A DNA stretch of 6,383 nt from Actinomycetota bacterium (lineage in GTDB: Bacteria > Actinomycetota > Actinomycetes > S36-B12): contig DMPC01000121.1 in the NCBI GenBank assembly GCA_003456155.1, forward strand, positions 25,466 to 31,848. Reading direction: 5' to 3'. This document shows, piece after piece, positions 1 to 4,811 of this stretch. The position numbers and the translations under genes are program-made. The notes beneath the pieces are model-generated. The model searched no databases. It saw only the letters and a list, made by a program, of their open reading frames with translations, and was not told the DNA's origin. Within the stretch, counting starts at the first letter, position 1. Each line of letters opens with the position of its first letter.

Positions 1-311
1 ACTGGTGCGTCGCTCGCACCTCCGAGTCGTCCGGCGTGCTCTACGACTGGGCAGCGGCGAGCGACGTTGCCACTCCGTTCGTCGCCGACCCGGCCCAGCG
101 CTCCGGAGTCGTGGCCACGATCGACATCGACGATGCGATCGACGCCACATCCATCACCAAGGCCCTGCGACTCAACGGCATCGTCGACACCGAGCCCTAC
201 CGCAAGCTCGGGCGCAACCAGCTGCGCATCGCCGTCTTCCCGTCGGTCGAGCCGGACGATGTTCGGGCGCTGACCCGCTGCATCGACCATGTCATCTCCC
301 AGCTGACGTGA
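1..311 (+). CDS. serC: Phosphoserine aminotransferase (SerC), C-terminal 102 residues; 5' end outside window
   Basis: SerC is a cytoplasmic PLP enzyme that converts 3-phosphohydroxypyruvate and glutamate to O-phosphoserine and 2-oxoglutarate in serine synthesis; it can also act in pyridoxal phosphate synthesis. The reading frame is open from base 3 (the first two bases belong to a cut codon) to TGA at 309-311. The visible part reads like the end of actinobacterial SerC: SSGVLYDWAAAS, ATPFVADP, VVATIDIDD, then NGIVDTEPYRKLGRNQLRIA and a final helix with DDVRALTRCID. The Arg of QLRIAVF probably corresponds to the C-terminal substrate-binding Arg of the family (inference by alignment from memory). 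The PLP-binding lysine lies upstream and is not visible. The stop overlaps the GTG start of the transporter gene by 4 bp, so the two are probably cotranscribed and translationally coupled. Codon use matches the neighbours and nothing looks damaged. Confidence 0.93.
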   Translation, partial: WCVARTSESSGVLYDWAAASDVATPFVADPAQRSGVVATIDIDDAIDATSITKALRLNGIVDTEPYRKLGRNQLRIAVFPSVEPDDVRALTRCIDHVISQLT

Positions 312-1510
312 CGTCCCGGGCACCCCGGACGGGTGCCCGCCCGGTGCGGGACGGGCTCACGTGGCTGAGCTACGGCCAGCTTTCCATGTGGGCGTGGTTC
401 ATGTACGCCTTCGGGGCCACCGTTGCGCTCCTGCGGGACGATCAGGGCACCAGCCGAGCGGCCGCCGGCCTGCACGGCAGCGCCCTGGCCCTCACCGGCA
501 TCCTTGCCGGCATCGTCGCCTCCCGACTGATCGAGCGTCTCGGGCGAGGCGTGGTCCTGCGGCTGGCATCGCTCGGCGGCATCCTCGCCGTGGTGATCTA
601 CACGTGGCCCTCGGCGCCCTACCCCGTCACGCTGAGCGCCGCGTTCCTTGCCGGGTTCGCGGGAACGCTCATCGTGATCTCCGTCAACGCCTTCCTGCTC
701 AGCCACCAGGGCAGTGCGGGCCCGGCTTCACTGACCGAGGCGAATGCCCTGGCCGCGGTGAGCGGACTCGTCGCCCCGCTCGCGGTCGGGGCGGGAGCCG
801 CCACCGTCCTCGGCTGGCGCGCAGGCGTGCTCGTCGTCGCGGTCGGGCTGATCATCGTCGAGGTCATCCGCGGTCGGCGCACGGATCAGTTCGGGCTGCC
901 CGGTGCTGCGGAGCATGCCGAGCACCGGGCAGCCCCCCTGCCCCGGCGGGTGTACTGGACATTCGCGCTCATCATGTGCTTTCTCGGGACAGAGTTCTCG
1001 ATGGTGCTGTGGAGCGCAGATCTGCTGCGCGAGAGGGCGGGCTACGGGGCAGCCGCCGCTGCCGCCTCCCTGGCCACCGTCACCGGTGGCATGGCCATCG
1101 GTCGCTACGTCGGCTCCCGCCTCGCCGAGTACTGGGAGGGCGATCGGGTCCTGCGCATCTCGGTCGTCATCGCGCTCATCGGCTTCGCTGTCGCGTGGAT
1201 CTCCACGGATGGCATCGTGATGCTGGTCGGTCTCTTCTTCACAGGGCTCGGCATCGGTGTGCACTGGCCACTCGGTGTCGCACGAGCCGTGCACGCCTCC
1301 GGTGGGATGACCGATCGCGCCAGTGCCCTGGCCTCTGTGTACGCAAGCATCGCGATCGGCAGCGCCCCCTTCCTGCTCGGCGCCCTGTCCGATGCGTTCG
1401 GATTCCACCAGGCCTTCCTGCTGGTGCCCGTGATGCTCGGAGCCGCCCTCGCGATCCTGCTGCTCAAGCCGGATCACACTCCGGTGGACGCTCCGGCGTC
1501 ACCCGAGTGA
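308..1510 (+). CDS. Major facilitator superfamily (MFS) transporter, 400 aa
   Basis: This is an integral membrane secondary transporter, presumably a proton-driven exporter or importer; the substrate cannot be read from the sequence. I count about 12 hydrophobic segments, roughly residues 17-41, 54-74, 82-98, 104-130, 146-170, 171-189, then 215-240, 248-272, 281-300, 303-327, 340-363 and 366-387. The hydrophilic loop at about 190-214 (RRTDQFGLP...) separates the two six-helix halves. A degenerate MFS motif A lies between helices 2 and 3 (ASRLIERLGRG, residues 71-81), with a counterpart after helix 8 (GRYVGSRLAEYWEG). The length of 400 aa is usual for the family. I chose GTG 308 because it overlaps the serC stop as GTGA; no Shine-Dalgarno precedes it, which fits coupled translation. 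GTG 344 is an alternative start that would remove 12 basic residues. The reading frame stays open upstream of 308, but that part lies over serC in another frame and is not real. Convergent with the secreted protein gene, with 21 bp between stops. Confidence 0.9.
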   Translation: MTSRAPRTGARPVRDGLTWLSYGQLSMWAWFMYAFGATVALLRDDQGTSRAAAGLHGSALALTGILAGIVASRLIERLGRGVVLRLASLGGILAVVIYTWPSAPYPVTLSAAFLAGFAGTLIVISVNAFLLSHQGSAGPASLTEANALAAVSGLVAPLAVGAGAATVLGWRAGVLVVAVGLIIVEVIRGRRTDQFGLPGAAEHAEHRAAPLPRRVYWTFALIMCFLGTEFSMVLWSADLLRERAGYGAAAAAASLATVTGGMAIGRYVGSRLAEYWEGDRVLRISVVIALIGFAVAWISTDGIVMLVGLFFTGLGIGVHWPLGVARAVHASGGMTDRASALASVYASIAIGSAPFLLGALSDAFGFHQAFLLVPVMLGAALAILLLKPDHTPVDAPASPE

Positions 1511-1531
1511 CCTAGCCCCACTGAACCGTGA

Positions 1532-2356
1532 TCAGCGGAGCGGGACCTCAACACGCAGCAGGCGCGTGTCCCGCTCACTGGCGATAAGCAGTGCACGGCC
1601 ATCGGCCGTCCACGTCACCGCCTCGCCCTGCAGTTGGATCGGCAGGTAGACCGATCGGGCCCCCGAGCCGGGCGGCAGACCCTGCAGAACTTCCGCGTCG
1701 ACGTAGTCCCGCAGGACGAACCTCGAACCGTCCGGGCTCACGGCACCGTCGGTGACGAACGCACCCACGCGACCCACCGGTCGCGCGACCGCCACCCGAC
1801 CCGGCGACATACGGGCGGGCAGCGCATAGATGCTGCCCCGGGCGGTCTGCTTGGTGACGACCCAGAGGCGACTGGAGGACGGATCCGCCAGCAGCGCCTC
1901 GGCGTTGTGCGGGCGATCCGGGTAGGTGAACCGGAGCGTGGTCGTGCGCAGCGTGCGATCCCGCAGGCGCACCGGCTCGCGCACCCGATGCAGGCGCACC
2001 TCGTTCCACGAGTCACGGTTGTCACCGATGTCGGCGACCCACAGCACCGGACGCCCCCGCACGTCCCGGCCCGATCCGATTGCCTCGAGATCGCGGGCCT
2101 CGATGCCCGAGATCGTCAGCGTCGCCAGGGTGCGGCAGGTCCGCGAGTCGACGGCGTAGATGTAGGGGCCTCCGGAGGAGTCGTTGTGGAGGTAAAGAAC
2201 GCCGGGATGCCGCTGGGAGTAGGTCATCCCGCTGATCTCGGTGAACCGATCGTCCGTGAACCGGCACACCTCGGTCACCCCGTCCACGGCATGCACGGTC
2301 GGGGCGCCGGCGAGGAGGAACAGTGCGACGAGTCCCGCCGTCATCCATCGACGCAC
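1532..2356 (-). CDS. Secreted beta-propeller-like protein, 274 aa
   Basis: A predicted exported protein of unknown function. The N-terminus is a signal peptide: RR at residues 2-3, a hydrophobic core (GLVALFLLAGAP), and a VHA cleavage motif ending at A23. The mature part carries blade-like repeats of the type seen in SdiA-regulated / phytase-like propellers: FTEISGM (38-44), GVLYLHNDSSG, EARDLEAI (86-93), LWVADIGDNRD (105-115), HNAEALLADP (150-159), a DGAVSPDGSRFVL strand pair, and GEAVTWTADGRALLIASE near the end. The acidic DIGDN and EAL/EAV motifs may bind metal (inference). Cys31 and Cys74 could form a disulfide outside the cell. The GTG start at 2356 is preceded by GAGG at 2365-2362 with a 5-nt spacer. 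GTG 2362 is a close alternative, and an upstream in-frame ATG at 2398 lies inside the micropeptide gene. The gene follows that micropeptide by 7 nt and is probably cotranscribed with it. No enzymatic activity can be assigned. Confidence 0.85.
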   Translation of the reverse strand: MRRWMTAGLVALFLLAGAPTVHAVDGVTEVCRFTDDRFTEISGMTYSQRHPGVLYLHNDSSGGPYIYAVDSRTCRTLATLTISGIEARDLEAIGSGRDVRGRPVLWVADIGDNRDSWNEVRLHRVREPVRLRDRTLRTTTLRFTYPDRPHNAEALLADPSSSRLWVVTKQTARGSIYALPARMSPGRVAVARPVGRVGAFVTDGAVSPDGSRFVLRDYVDAEVLQGLPPGSGARSVYLPIQLQGEAVTWTADGRALLIASERDTRLLRVEVPLR

Positions 2357-2363
2357 GGTCACC

Positions 2364-2450
2364 TCACCCCCGCAGGGCGGCCACGACCACCACGACAACG
2401 AGCGACACCAGCACGGCGAGCGTCACGAAGCGCCGGGTGCGGGGATCCAT
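2364..2450 (-). CDS. 28-residue single-pass membrane micropeptide (hypothetical)
   Basis: A very short gene with good internal logic. The N-terminus is charged (MDPRTRRF), followed by one hydrophobic helix (VTLAVLVSLVVVVVVAA) and a short LRG tail, the plan of an N-in single-pass membrane peptide. The ATG at 2450 has no Shine-Dalgarno, but a TACGCT hexamer lies exactly 6 nt before it, so the mRNA may be leaderless. The TGA (2366-2364) overlaps the GAGG ribosome binding site of the secreted protein gene, which would couple the two. I recall similar short MDxRTRR-type peptides annotated as hypothetical proteins in actinobacteria, but cannot verify this here. The alternative is that this is simply the leader of the secreted protein gene; the clean charged-then-hydrophobic composition argues for translation. 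Confidence 0.62.
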   Translation of the reverse strand: MDPRTRRFVTLAVLVSLVVVVVVAALRG

Positions 2451-2456
2451 GACGCC

Positions 2457-2462
2457 AGCGTA
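2457..2462 (-). promoter_or_regulatory. Predicted -10 box (TACGCT) of the micropeptide / secreted protein unit
   Basis: Read on the minus strand, TACGCT fits the actinobacterial TAnnnT -10 consensus and is followed by exactly 6 nt (GGCGTC) and then the ATG at 2450. The first base of the start codon would be the transcription start, giving a leaderless mRNA. No convincing -35 element is visible. Confidence 0.5.
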
Positions 2463-2490
2463 CGTGGAGCCCGCCGTGCCCACCTCGTGA

Positions 2491-2496
2491 GATCGT
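2491..2496 (+). promoter_or_regulatory. Possible weak -10 box (GATCGT) of the DUF2530 gene
   Basis: GATCGT matches only the nAnnnT core (first T replaced by G) and lies exactly 6 nt before ATG 2503. It has the same geometry as the stronger boxes in this window. There is no clear Shine-Dalgarno, though GAG at 2489-2491 could be a remnant. This is the weakest member of the set. Confidence 0.3.
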
Positions 2497-2502
2497 GTGC
2501 TC

Positions 2503-2721
2503 ATGAGTCGCGCCACGACGTCCGACACCGACGGGATCCTGCCCGGCGTCGTCGGGACAGCCCTCTGGGTGTTGGCGCTGGTCGTCCTGGTCGCATCCTC
2601 AGGCAGGCTGGAGGAGGCCGGGGTCTCGTGGTGGATCGGGGTGGCCGTCTGCGGGCTGGTCAGCGGGCTCGGCGGCCTCGCCTTCCTGACCTGGCGCAAG
2701 CGGCGCGCGAGTCAGACCTGA
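2503..2721 (+). CDS. DUF2530-family two-helix membrane protein, 72 aa
   Basis: A small inner-membrane protein of unknown function, common in actinobacteria. It shows the DUF2530 pattern: a polar N-terminus with DTDGILPGVVGTALW, a first helix at about residues 13-32, a short loop (SGRLEEAGVS), then WWIGVAVCGL and a glycine-rich second helix at about 43-62, ending in a basic tail (RKRRA). Both termini are predicted to be cytoplasmic. I chose ATG 2503 because a nAnnnT box lies 6 nt upstream; GTG 2497, two codons earlier in frame, is possible. The last 10 bp overlap the end of the convergent DUF3027 gene. DUF2530 and DUF3027 genes often occur near each other in actinobacteria (recalled, not searched), so a shared role is possible but unproven. 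Confidence 0.82.
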   Translation: MSRATTSDTDGILPGVVGTALWVLALVVLVASSGRLEEAGVSWWIGVAVCGLVSGLGGLAFLTWRKRRASQT

Positions 2722-3575
2722 GGCTCATCCTCGGACGCAGCGTCCGGCGTCTCGTCGACGGCGATGTCCTCAGCACCTTCCTCGATGGCCTCGGCATCGA
2801 TCACCTCGTCGCCAGGCATCAGGTCGTCCGGCGCCACCCCACCCGGTGCCGGCTCCTCGGCGAGTGCCGGCATCACCTCCGAATGCGCGCCACAGCCGTA
2901 GGTGAGGGCCACCACATGGCCATCGGCCGGGCTCATCTCGTTCGCGCAGACTGCGAAGAGCTGACCCATCGGCCCGCTCATCGGCAGCATGAAGCCGCAG
3001 CTGGAGCAGTCGAGCGAGGCATGCTTGGCCATCGCAGAATCCGGCCCGTAGTCGCCCTCGACCCACCGGTCGGCAGCGTCATCACGCCCGATCGGTGAGA
3101 GGACGCGAAGTCGACCCAGGCCCACCTCCCACTGACCCGGGCTGAGCGGCGCCGACGACGCGAGGGACTCCAGGTCGTCCGAGCCGGTCAGGCCCGGCAC
3201 GAGGCGGAGATCATCCGCCGACGTCGGAAGCACATCGCCCGGCGAGAGGTCACCCGGGCGGACCCGCTCGCTCCACGGCACCCACGCCGGGGCCACCAGG
3301 GCGTCGGGCCCGGGGAGCAGCACCACCTCGCTGACGGTCACCCCCTTCAGCCGAGGAACGCGCGCCACCGTGACCGCCCACTGCCACCCCACGTACGCGG
3401 GATTCGTGCAGGCGAACAGATGCGTCGCGAGACGCTCGGCCTCCATGACCACATCGAGATGCTCCCCCACGGCCGGCTCACCGGCCTCCTCGAGAGCCGC
3501 AGCCCGGGCGACGTCCACGGCGGCCACCAGGGCGGCATCACGCTTCACATCCGCCACCGGCACGAGCGAGGTCAT
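2712..3575 (-). CDS. DUF3027 family protein, 287 aa
   Basis: A cytoplasmic actinobacterial protein of unknown function (Rv0877 relative, by memory). Family hallmarks are plain: a helical N-terminus (KRDAALVAAVDVARAAALEE), HLFACTNPAYVGWQWAVTVA (53-72), VTVSEVVLLPGPDALVAPAW (79-98), WSERVRPGDLSPGDVLPTSADD, GLGRLRVLS, RWVEGDYGP, and a cysteine module CSSCGF...VCANE...GCGAHSE. Cys190, Cys193, Cys210 and Cys228 are spaced like a four-cysteine zinc site (inference); H231 lies nearby. The tail from about residue 240 is rich in Asp, Glu, Pro and Ala with no basic residue, so it is probably disordered. ATG 3575 was chosen because family members start near this point and CACAAT lies 6 nt upstream. An in-frame ATG at 3593 would add six residues but falls across that box. 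Its last 10 bp overlap the DUF2530 gene end. Confidence 0.9.
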   Translation of the reverse strand: MTSLVPVADVKRDAALVAAVDVARAAALEEAGEPAVGEHLDVVMEAERLATHLFACTNPAYVGWQWAVTVARVPRLKGVTVSEVVLLPGPDALVAPAWVPWSERVRPGDLSPGDVLPTSADDLRLVPGLTGSDDLESLASSAPLSPGQWEVGLGRLRVLSPIGRDDAADRWVEGDYGPDSAMAKHASLDCSSCGFMLPMSGPMGQLFAVCANEMSPADGHVVALTYGCGAHSEVMPALAEEPAPGGVAPDDLMPGDEVIDAEAIEEGAEDIAVDETPDAASEDEPQV

Positions 3576-3581
3576 GGGCAG

Positions 3582-3587
3582 ATTGTG
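3582..3587 (-). promoter_or_regulatory. Predicted -10 box (CACAAT) of the DUF3027 gene
   Basis: On the minus strand CACAAT differs from TACAAT by one base and is followed by 6 nt (CTGCCC) and the ATG at 3575. No Shine-Dalgarno lies between them, so a leaderless transcript is predicted. The upstream sequence shows no TTGACA-like -35. Confidence 0.45.
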
Positions 3588-3623
3588 TCTCACCCCACTC
3601 GCGTCGGACTCGGCGGGGGAGGA

Positions 3624-3636
3624 TGCCGAATCGGCA
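3624..3636. promoter_or_regulatory. 13-bp perfect palindrome, candidate operator upstream of the lipoprotein gene
   Basis: TGCCGA-A-TCGGCA is a perfect inverted repeat around one central base. It lies in the 74-bp divergent gap and ends one base before the TAGGGT -10 box, in the spacer between -35 and -10. A repressor bound there would block the promoter. Its function is inferred from position only, and a palindrome of this size can arise by chance in GC-rich DNA. Confidence 0.3.
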
Positions 3637-3637
3637 G

Positions 3638-3643
3638 TAGGGT
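3638..3643 (+). promoter_or_regulatory. Predicted -10 box (TAGGGT) of the lipoprotein gene
   Basis: TAGGGT fits TAnnnT and is followed by exactly 6 nt (CGTCTC) and ATG 3650. There is no Shine-Dalgarno in between, so the mRNA is predicted to be leaderless. No -35 consensus is visible; the region 15-25 bases upstream is G-rich. Confidence 0.5.
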
Positions 3644-3649
3644 CGTCTC

Positions 3650-4111
3650 ATGACGCCAGGTCGCCTCCCCCTCCTCGCTGCCGGAACCGTCGTCCTCGCC
3701 GTGGCCCTGACCGGGTGCACGAAGCCTGCCCCCGGCGCCACGGTGTTCTCGGGCACCGCGTCGGCCTACCGAGAGGCCGCCTGCTGGTCCTTCGACGAGA
3801 CGCCGATCGACGCCACGACCTGCGCCCAGGAGGTACTGGACAAGGCCTCCTCGGGTGCGAGTCTGGCCACCGTCCCGGTGCTGCCCGGCACCGTCGTCGG
3901 CATCAGCGTCGATCCCGCGGTGGCCGACGCCGGCTGGACCCCCCGCATCGCTGGCCAGCCCCTGGTGGCGTCGCCCCTGACGACGACCTACTGGCGATTC
4001 ACCTTTCCCGAGTTCCAGGAGCTGGGAGAGGACGGCCTGGCCATGGAGATCGTCGCCGGCGACAGCGACGGGACCCGAGGCATCTGGCTGTTCGAGCTGA
4101 CCCCCGCGTAG
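3650..4111 (+). CDS. Putative lipoprotein, possibly DUF2771-like, 153 aa
   Basis: A predicted surface lipoprotein of unknown function. The N-terminus is a lipoprotein signal peptide: Arg5, hydrophobic core, and lipobox LTGC with the lipidated Cys at residue 23. The mature chain starts TKPAPGATVFSG. A CWSFDETPIDATTC segment follows (Cys45 and Cys58, possible disulfide), then a predicted beta-rich domain: ATVPVLPGTVVGISVDPAV, AGW, TYWRFTFPEF, LAMEIVAG, and GIWLFELTPA at the end. The order 'Cys pair, proline-glycine strand, isVdp-va..-W, terminal W' resembles DUF2771 actinobacterial lipoproteins; I hold this family call only loosely. ATG 3650 is set by the lipobox distance and by the -10 box 6 nt upstream. 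The gene stands alone on its strand, diverging from DUF3027 and converging on csp. Confidence 0.82.
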   Translation: MTPGRLPLLAAGTVVLAVALTGCTKPAPGATVFSGTASAYREAACWSFDETPIDATTCAQEVLDKASSGASLATVPVLPGTVVGISVDPAVADAGWTPRIAGQPLVASPLTTTYWRFTFPEFQELGEDGLAMEIVAGDSDGTRGIWLFELTPA

Positions 4112-4139
4112 GGGACGATCCCCGGACGCTCTAGGCGTC
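4111..4139. terminator. Two short hairpins between convergent lipoprotein and csp genes; weak terminator candidate
   Basis: GGGGA-CGA-TCCCC (4111-4123) and GACGC-TCTAG-GCGTC (4125-4139) are perfect 5-bp stems, one base apart. They span the lipoprotein stop and the csp stop, where both transcripts must end. Neither strand has a U-tract, which is common for actinobacterial terminators. The stems are short, so this remains a weak call. Confidence 0.35.
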
Positions 4140-4514
4140 GAGGTCGTCGGCGACGGCGCGGAGCACGGCAGCGACCTTCTGAGCCGCAGCGTCCGGCGGG
4201 TACTTGCCGCGGCGAAGCTGGTTGGAGACCCCGTCCAGGAGCTTGATGAGGTCCTCGACGATGACCGCCATGTCGTCCGCGGGCTTGCGCTTGCCCTTGA
4301 CGACGGACGGTGCCGCGGCCAGCACGTTCAGCGACAGGGCCTGCTTGCCGCGCTTGCCGTCGACGACTCCGAACTCGACCTTGGAGCCCGGCTTCAGGGC
4401 CGTCACGCCCGCCGGCAGCGTCGAGACATGGACGAAGACGTCATCACCGTCATCGGACGAGATGAACCCGAACCCCTTCTCGGAGTCGTACCACTTCACG
4501 GTTCCGGTTGGCAC
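4131..4514 (-). CDS. Cold shock protein (CspB-type) with C-terminal helical extension, 127 aa
   Basis: A nucleic-acid-binding protein with a cold shock domain (OB fold), expected to act as an RNA chaperone in the cytoplasm. The domain covers about residues 2-67: PTGTVKWYDSEKGFGFIS carries RNP1 (KGFGFIS, 13-19, with aromatic F15 and F17), and VFVHVS (26-31) is RNP2. KVEFGV and QALSLNV complete the barrel. The remaining 60 residues form a basic linker (KGKRKP) and a helical extension (AVIVEDLIKLLDG, then AAQKVAAVLRAVADDLDA), as in M. tuberculosis CspB/Rv0871 but absent from the classical proteins of about 67 aa. GTG 4514 was chosen because it gives the typical MPTG-V-KWY start and has GAGG at 4523-4520 with a 5-nt spacer. 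GTG 4529 would add VSEAA and has no such site. The leader upstream is highly structured. The gene diverges from the two-helix membrane protein gene. Confidence 0.92.
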   Translation of the reverse strand: MPTGTVKWYDSEKGFGFISSDDGDDVFVHVSTLPAGVTALKPGSKVEFGVVDGKRGKQALSLNVLAAAPSVVKGKRKPADDMAVIVEDLIKLLDGVSNQLRRGKYPPDAAAQKVAAVLRAVADDLDA

Positions 4515-4519
4515 GGCCG

Positions 4520-4523
4520 CCTC
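4520..4523 (-). promoter_or_regulatory. Ribosome binding site deciding the csp start (GAGG)
   Basis: On the minus strand GAGG is followed by CGGCC and GTG 4514, an ideal spacing. It lies inside a short ATG-AGT-GAG-TGA reading frame (4533-4522) that would encode Met-Ser-Glu and stop within this site. Confidence 0.55.
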
Positions 4524-4538
4524 ACTCACTCATGTCGC

Positions 4539-4573
4539 GCGGCCGGGAGCCGCTGCGCGGGTCTGCCCCGCGC
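4539..4573 (-). promoter_or_regulatory. Tandem hairpins in the csp 5' leader, candidate RNA regulatory element
   Basis: On the csp strand a 7-bp perfect stem (GCGCGGG, loop GCAGA, CCCGCGC; 4573-4555) is followed after one base by a 5-bp perfect stem (GCGGC, loop TCCCG, GCCGC; 4553-4539). A possible -10 box TAACCT (4585-4580) would start transcription near 4573, placing the first hairpin at the very 5' end of a leader of about 60 nt. Structured leaders are known to control cspA in E. coli; here the role is inferred. The same DNA lies upstream of the divergent gene at 4590. Confidence 0.35.
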
Positions 4574-4575
4574 CT

Positions 4576-4582
4576 GAGAAGG
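4576..4582 (+). promoter_or_regulatory. Ribosome binding site (GAGAAGG) of the two-helix membrane protein gene
   Basis: GAGAAGG is purine-rich and lies 7 nt before GTG 4590, a good Shine-Dalgarno that supports this GTG as the start. It overlaps the possible csp -10 box on the other strand (4580-4585). Confidence 0.5.
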
Positions 4583-4589
4583 TTACCCC

Positions 4590-4811
4590 GTGGCCCTGCA
4601 CACCTCCTCCGCCGACCGAACCCTGCGGGTTGGGGCCTGGGTGACCGTCCTGGGGCTGGTCTTCACCCTCATCGCCCTGCTCCCCCTCGTCTTCCCCGAG
4701 CTCCAGCTCCCGGGCGTCCTGTGGTTCCTGTCGATGCTGACCGGAGTGGGCCTCTTGATCGTGCTGATCGGACTCGTGCAGGCCGCCCGGCAGCGCCGCT
4801 CGCGCTCGTGA
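4590..4811 (+). CDS. Small two-helix membrane protein, 73 aa (hypothetical)
   Basis: I do not recognise a named family. The protein has a short polar N-terminus (ALHTSSADRTLRVG), a first hydrophobic helix at about residues 15-35, a loop with FPELQLPG, a second helix at about 43-66 (VLWFLSMLTGVGLLIVLIGLVQ), and a strongly basic end (RQRRSRS). By the positive-inside rule both ends face the cytoplasm. Start GTG 4590 has a good Shine-Dalgarno. The TGA at 4809-4811 lies inside the left arm of an inverted repeat that may end the transcript. Its plan resembles that of the DUF2530 protein in this window, but I see no clear sequence relation. It diverges from csp and precedes the helicase-associated gene by 39 bp on the same strand. 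Confidence 0.72.
   Translation: MALHTSSADRTLRVGAWVTVLGLVFTLIALLPLVFPELQLPGVLWFLSMLTGVGLLIVLIGLVQAARQRRSRS

Noticed and set aside
5..307. N-terminal extension of the transporter reading frame back to base 5.
   Set aside because: It is Arg/His-rich, has no membrane character, and lies over the clearly recognisable SerC C-terminus in another frame; the transporter begins at GTG 308.
728..1477. Minus-strand open frame opposite the MFS transporter.
   Set aside because: Its product is Gly/Asp/His-rich low-complexity sequence with no domain; the plus strand encodes a coherent 12-helix transporter.
1508..1534. Gap between the convergent transporter and secreted protein genes, examined for a terminator.
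   Set aside because: Only a TGATCA hexamer palindrome is present; there is no stem of useful length.
1634..2452. Plus-strand open frame opposite the secreted protein and micropeptide genes.
   Set aside because: Its product is Arg/His/Gly-rich with no domain or signal, whereas the minus strand has a signal peptide, propeller motifs and a ribosome binding site.
2733..2745. Palindrome GGACGC-A-GCGTCC just past the DUF2530 stop, considered as a terminator.
   Set aside because: The one-base centre cannot form a full hairpin, it lies within DUF3027 codons, and no U-tract follows.
2736..2749. 14-bp exact repeat CGCAGCGTCCGGCG, also at 4185-4198.
   Set aside because: Both copies lie in the coding 3' parts of unrelated minus-strand genes, read different protein contexts and have no flanking similarity; GC-rich coincidence is sufficient.
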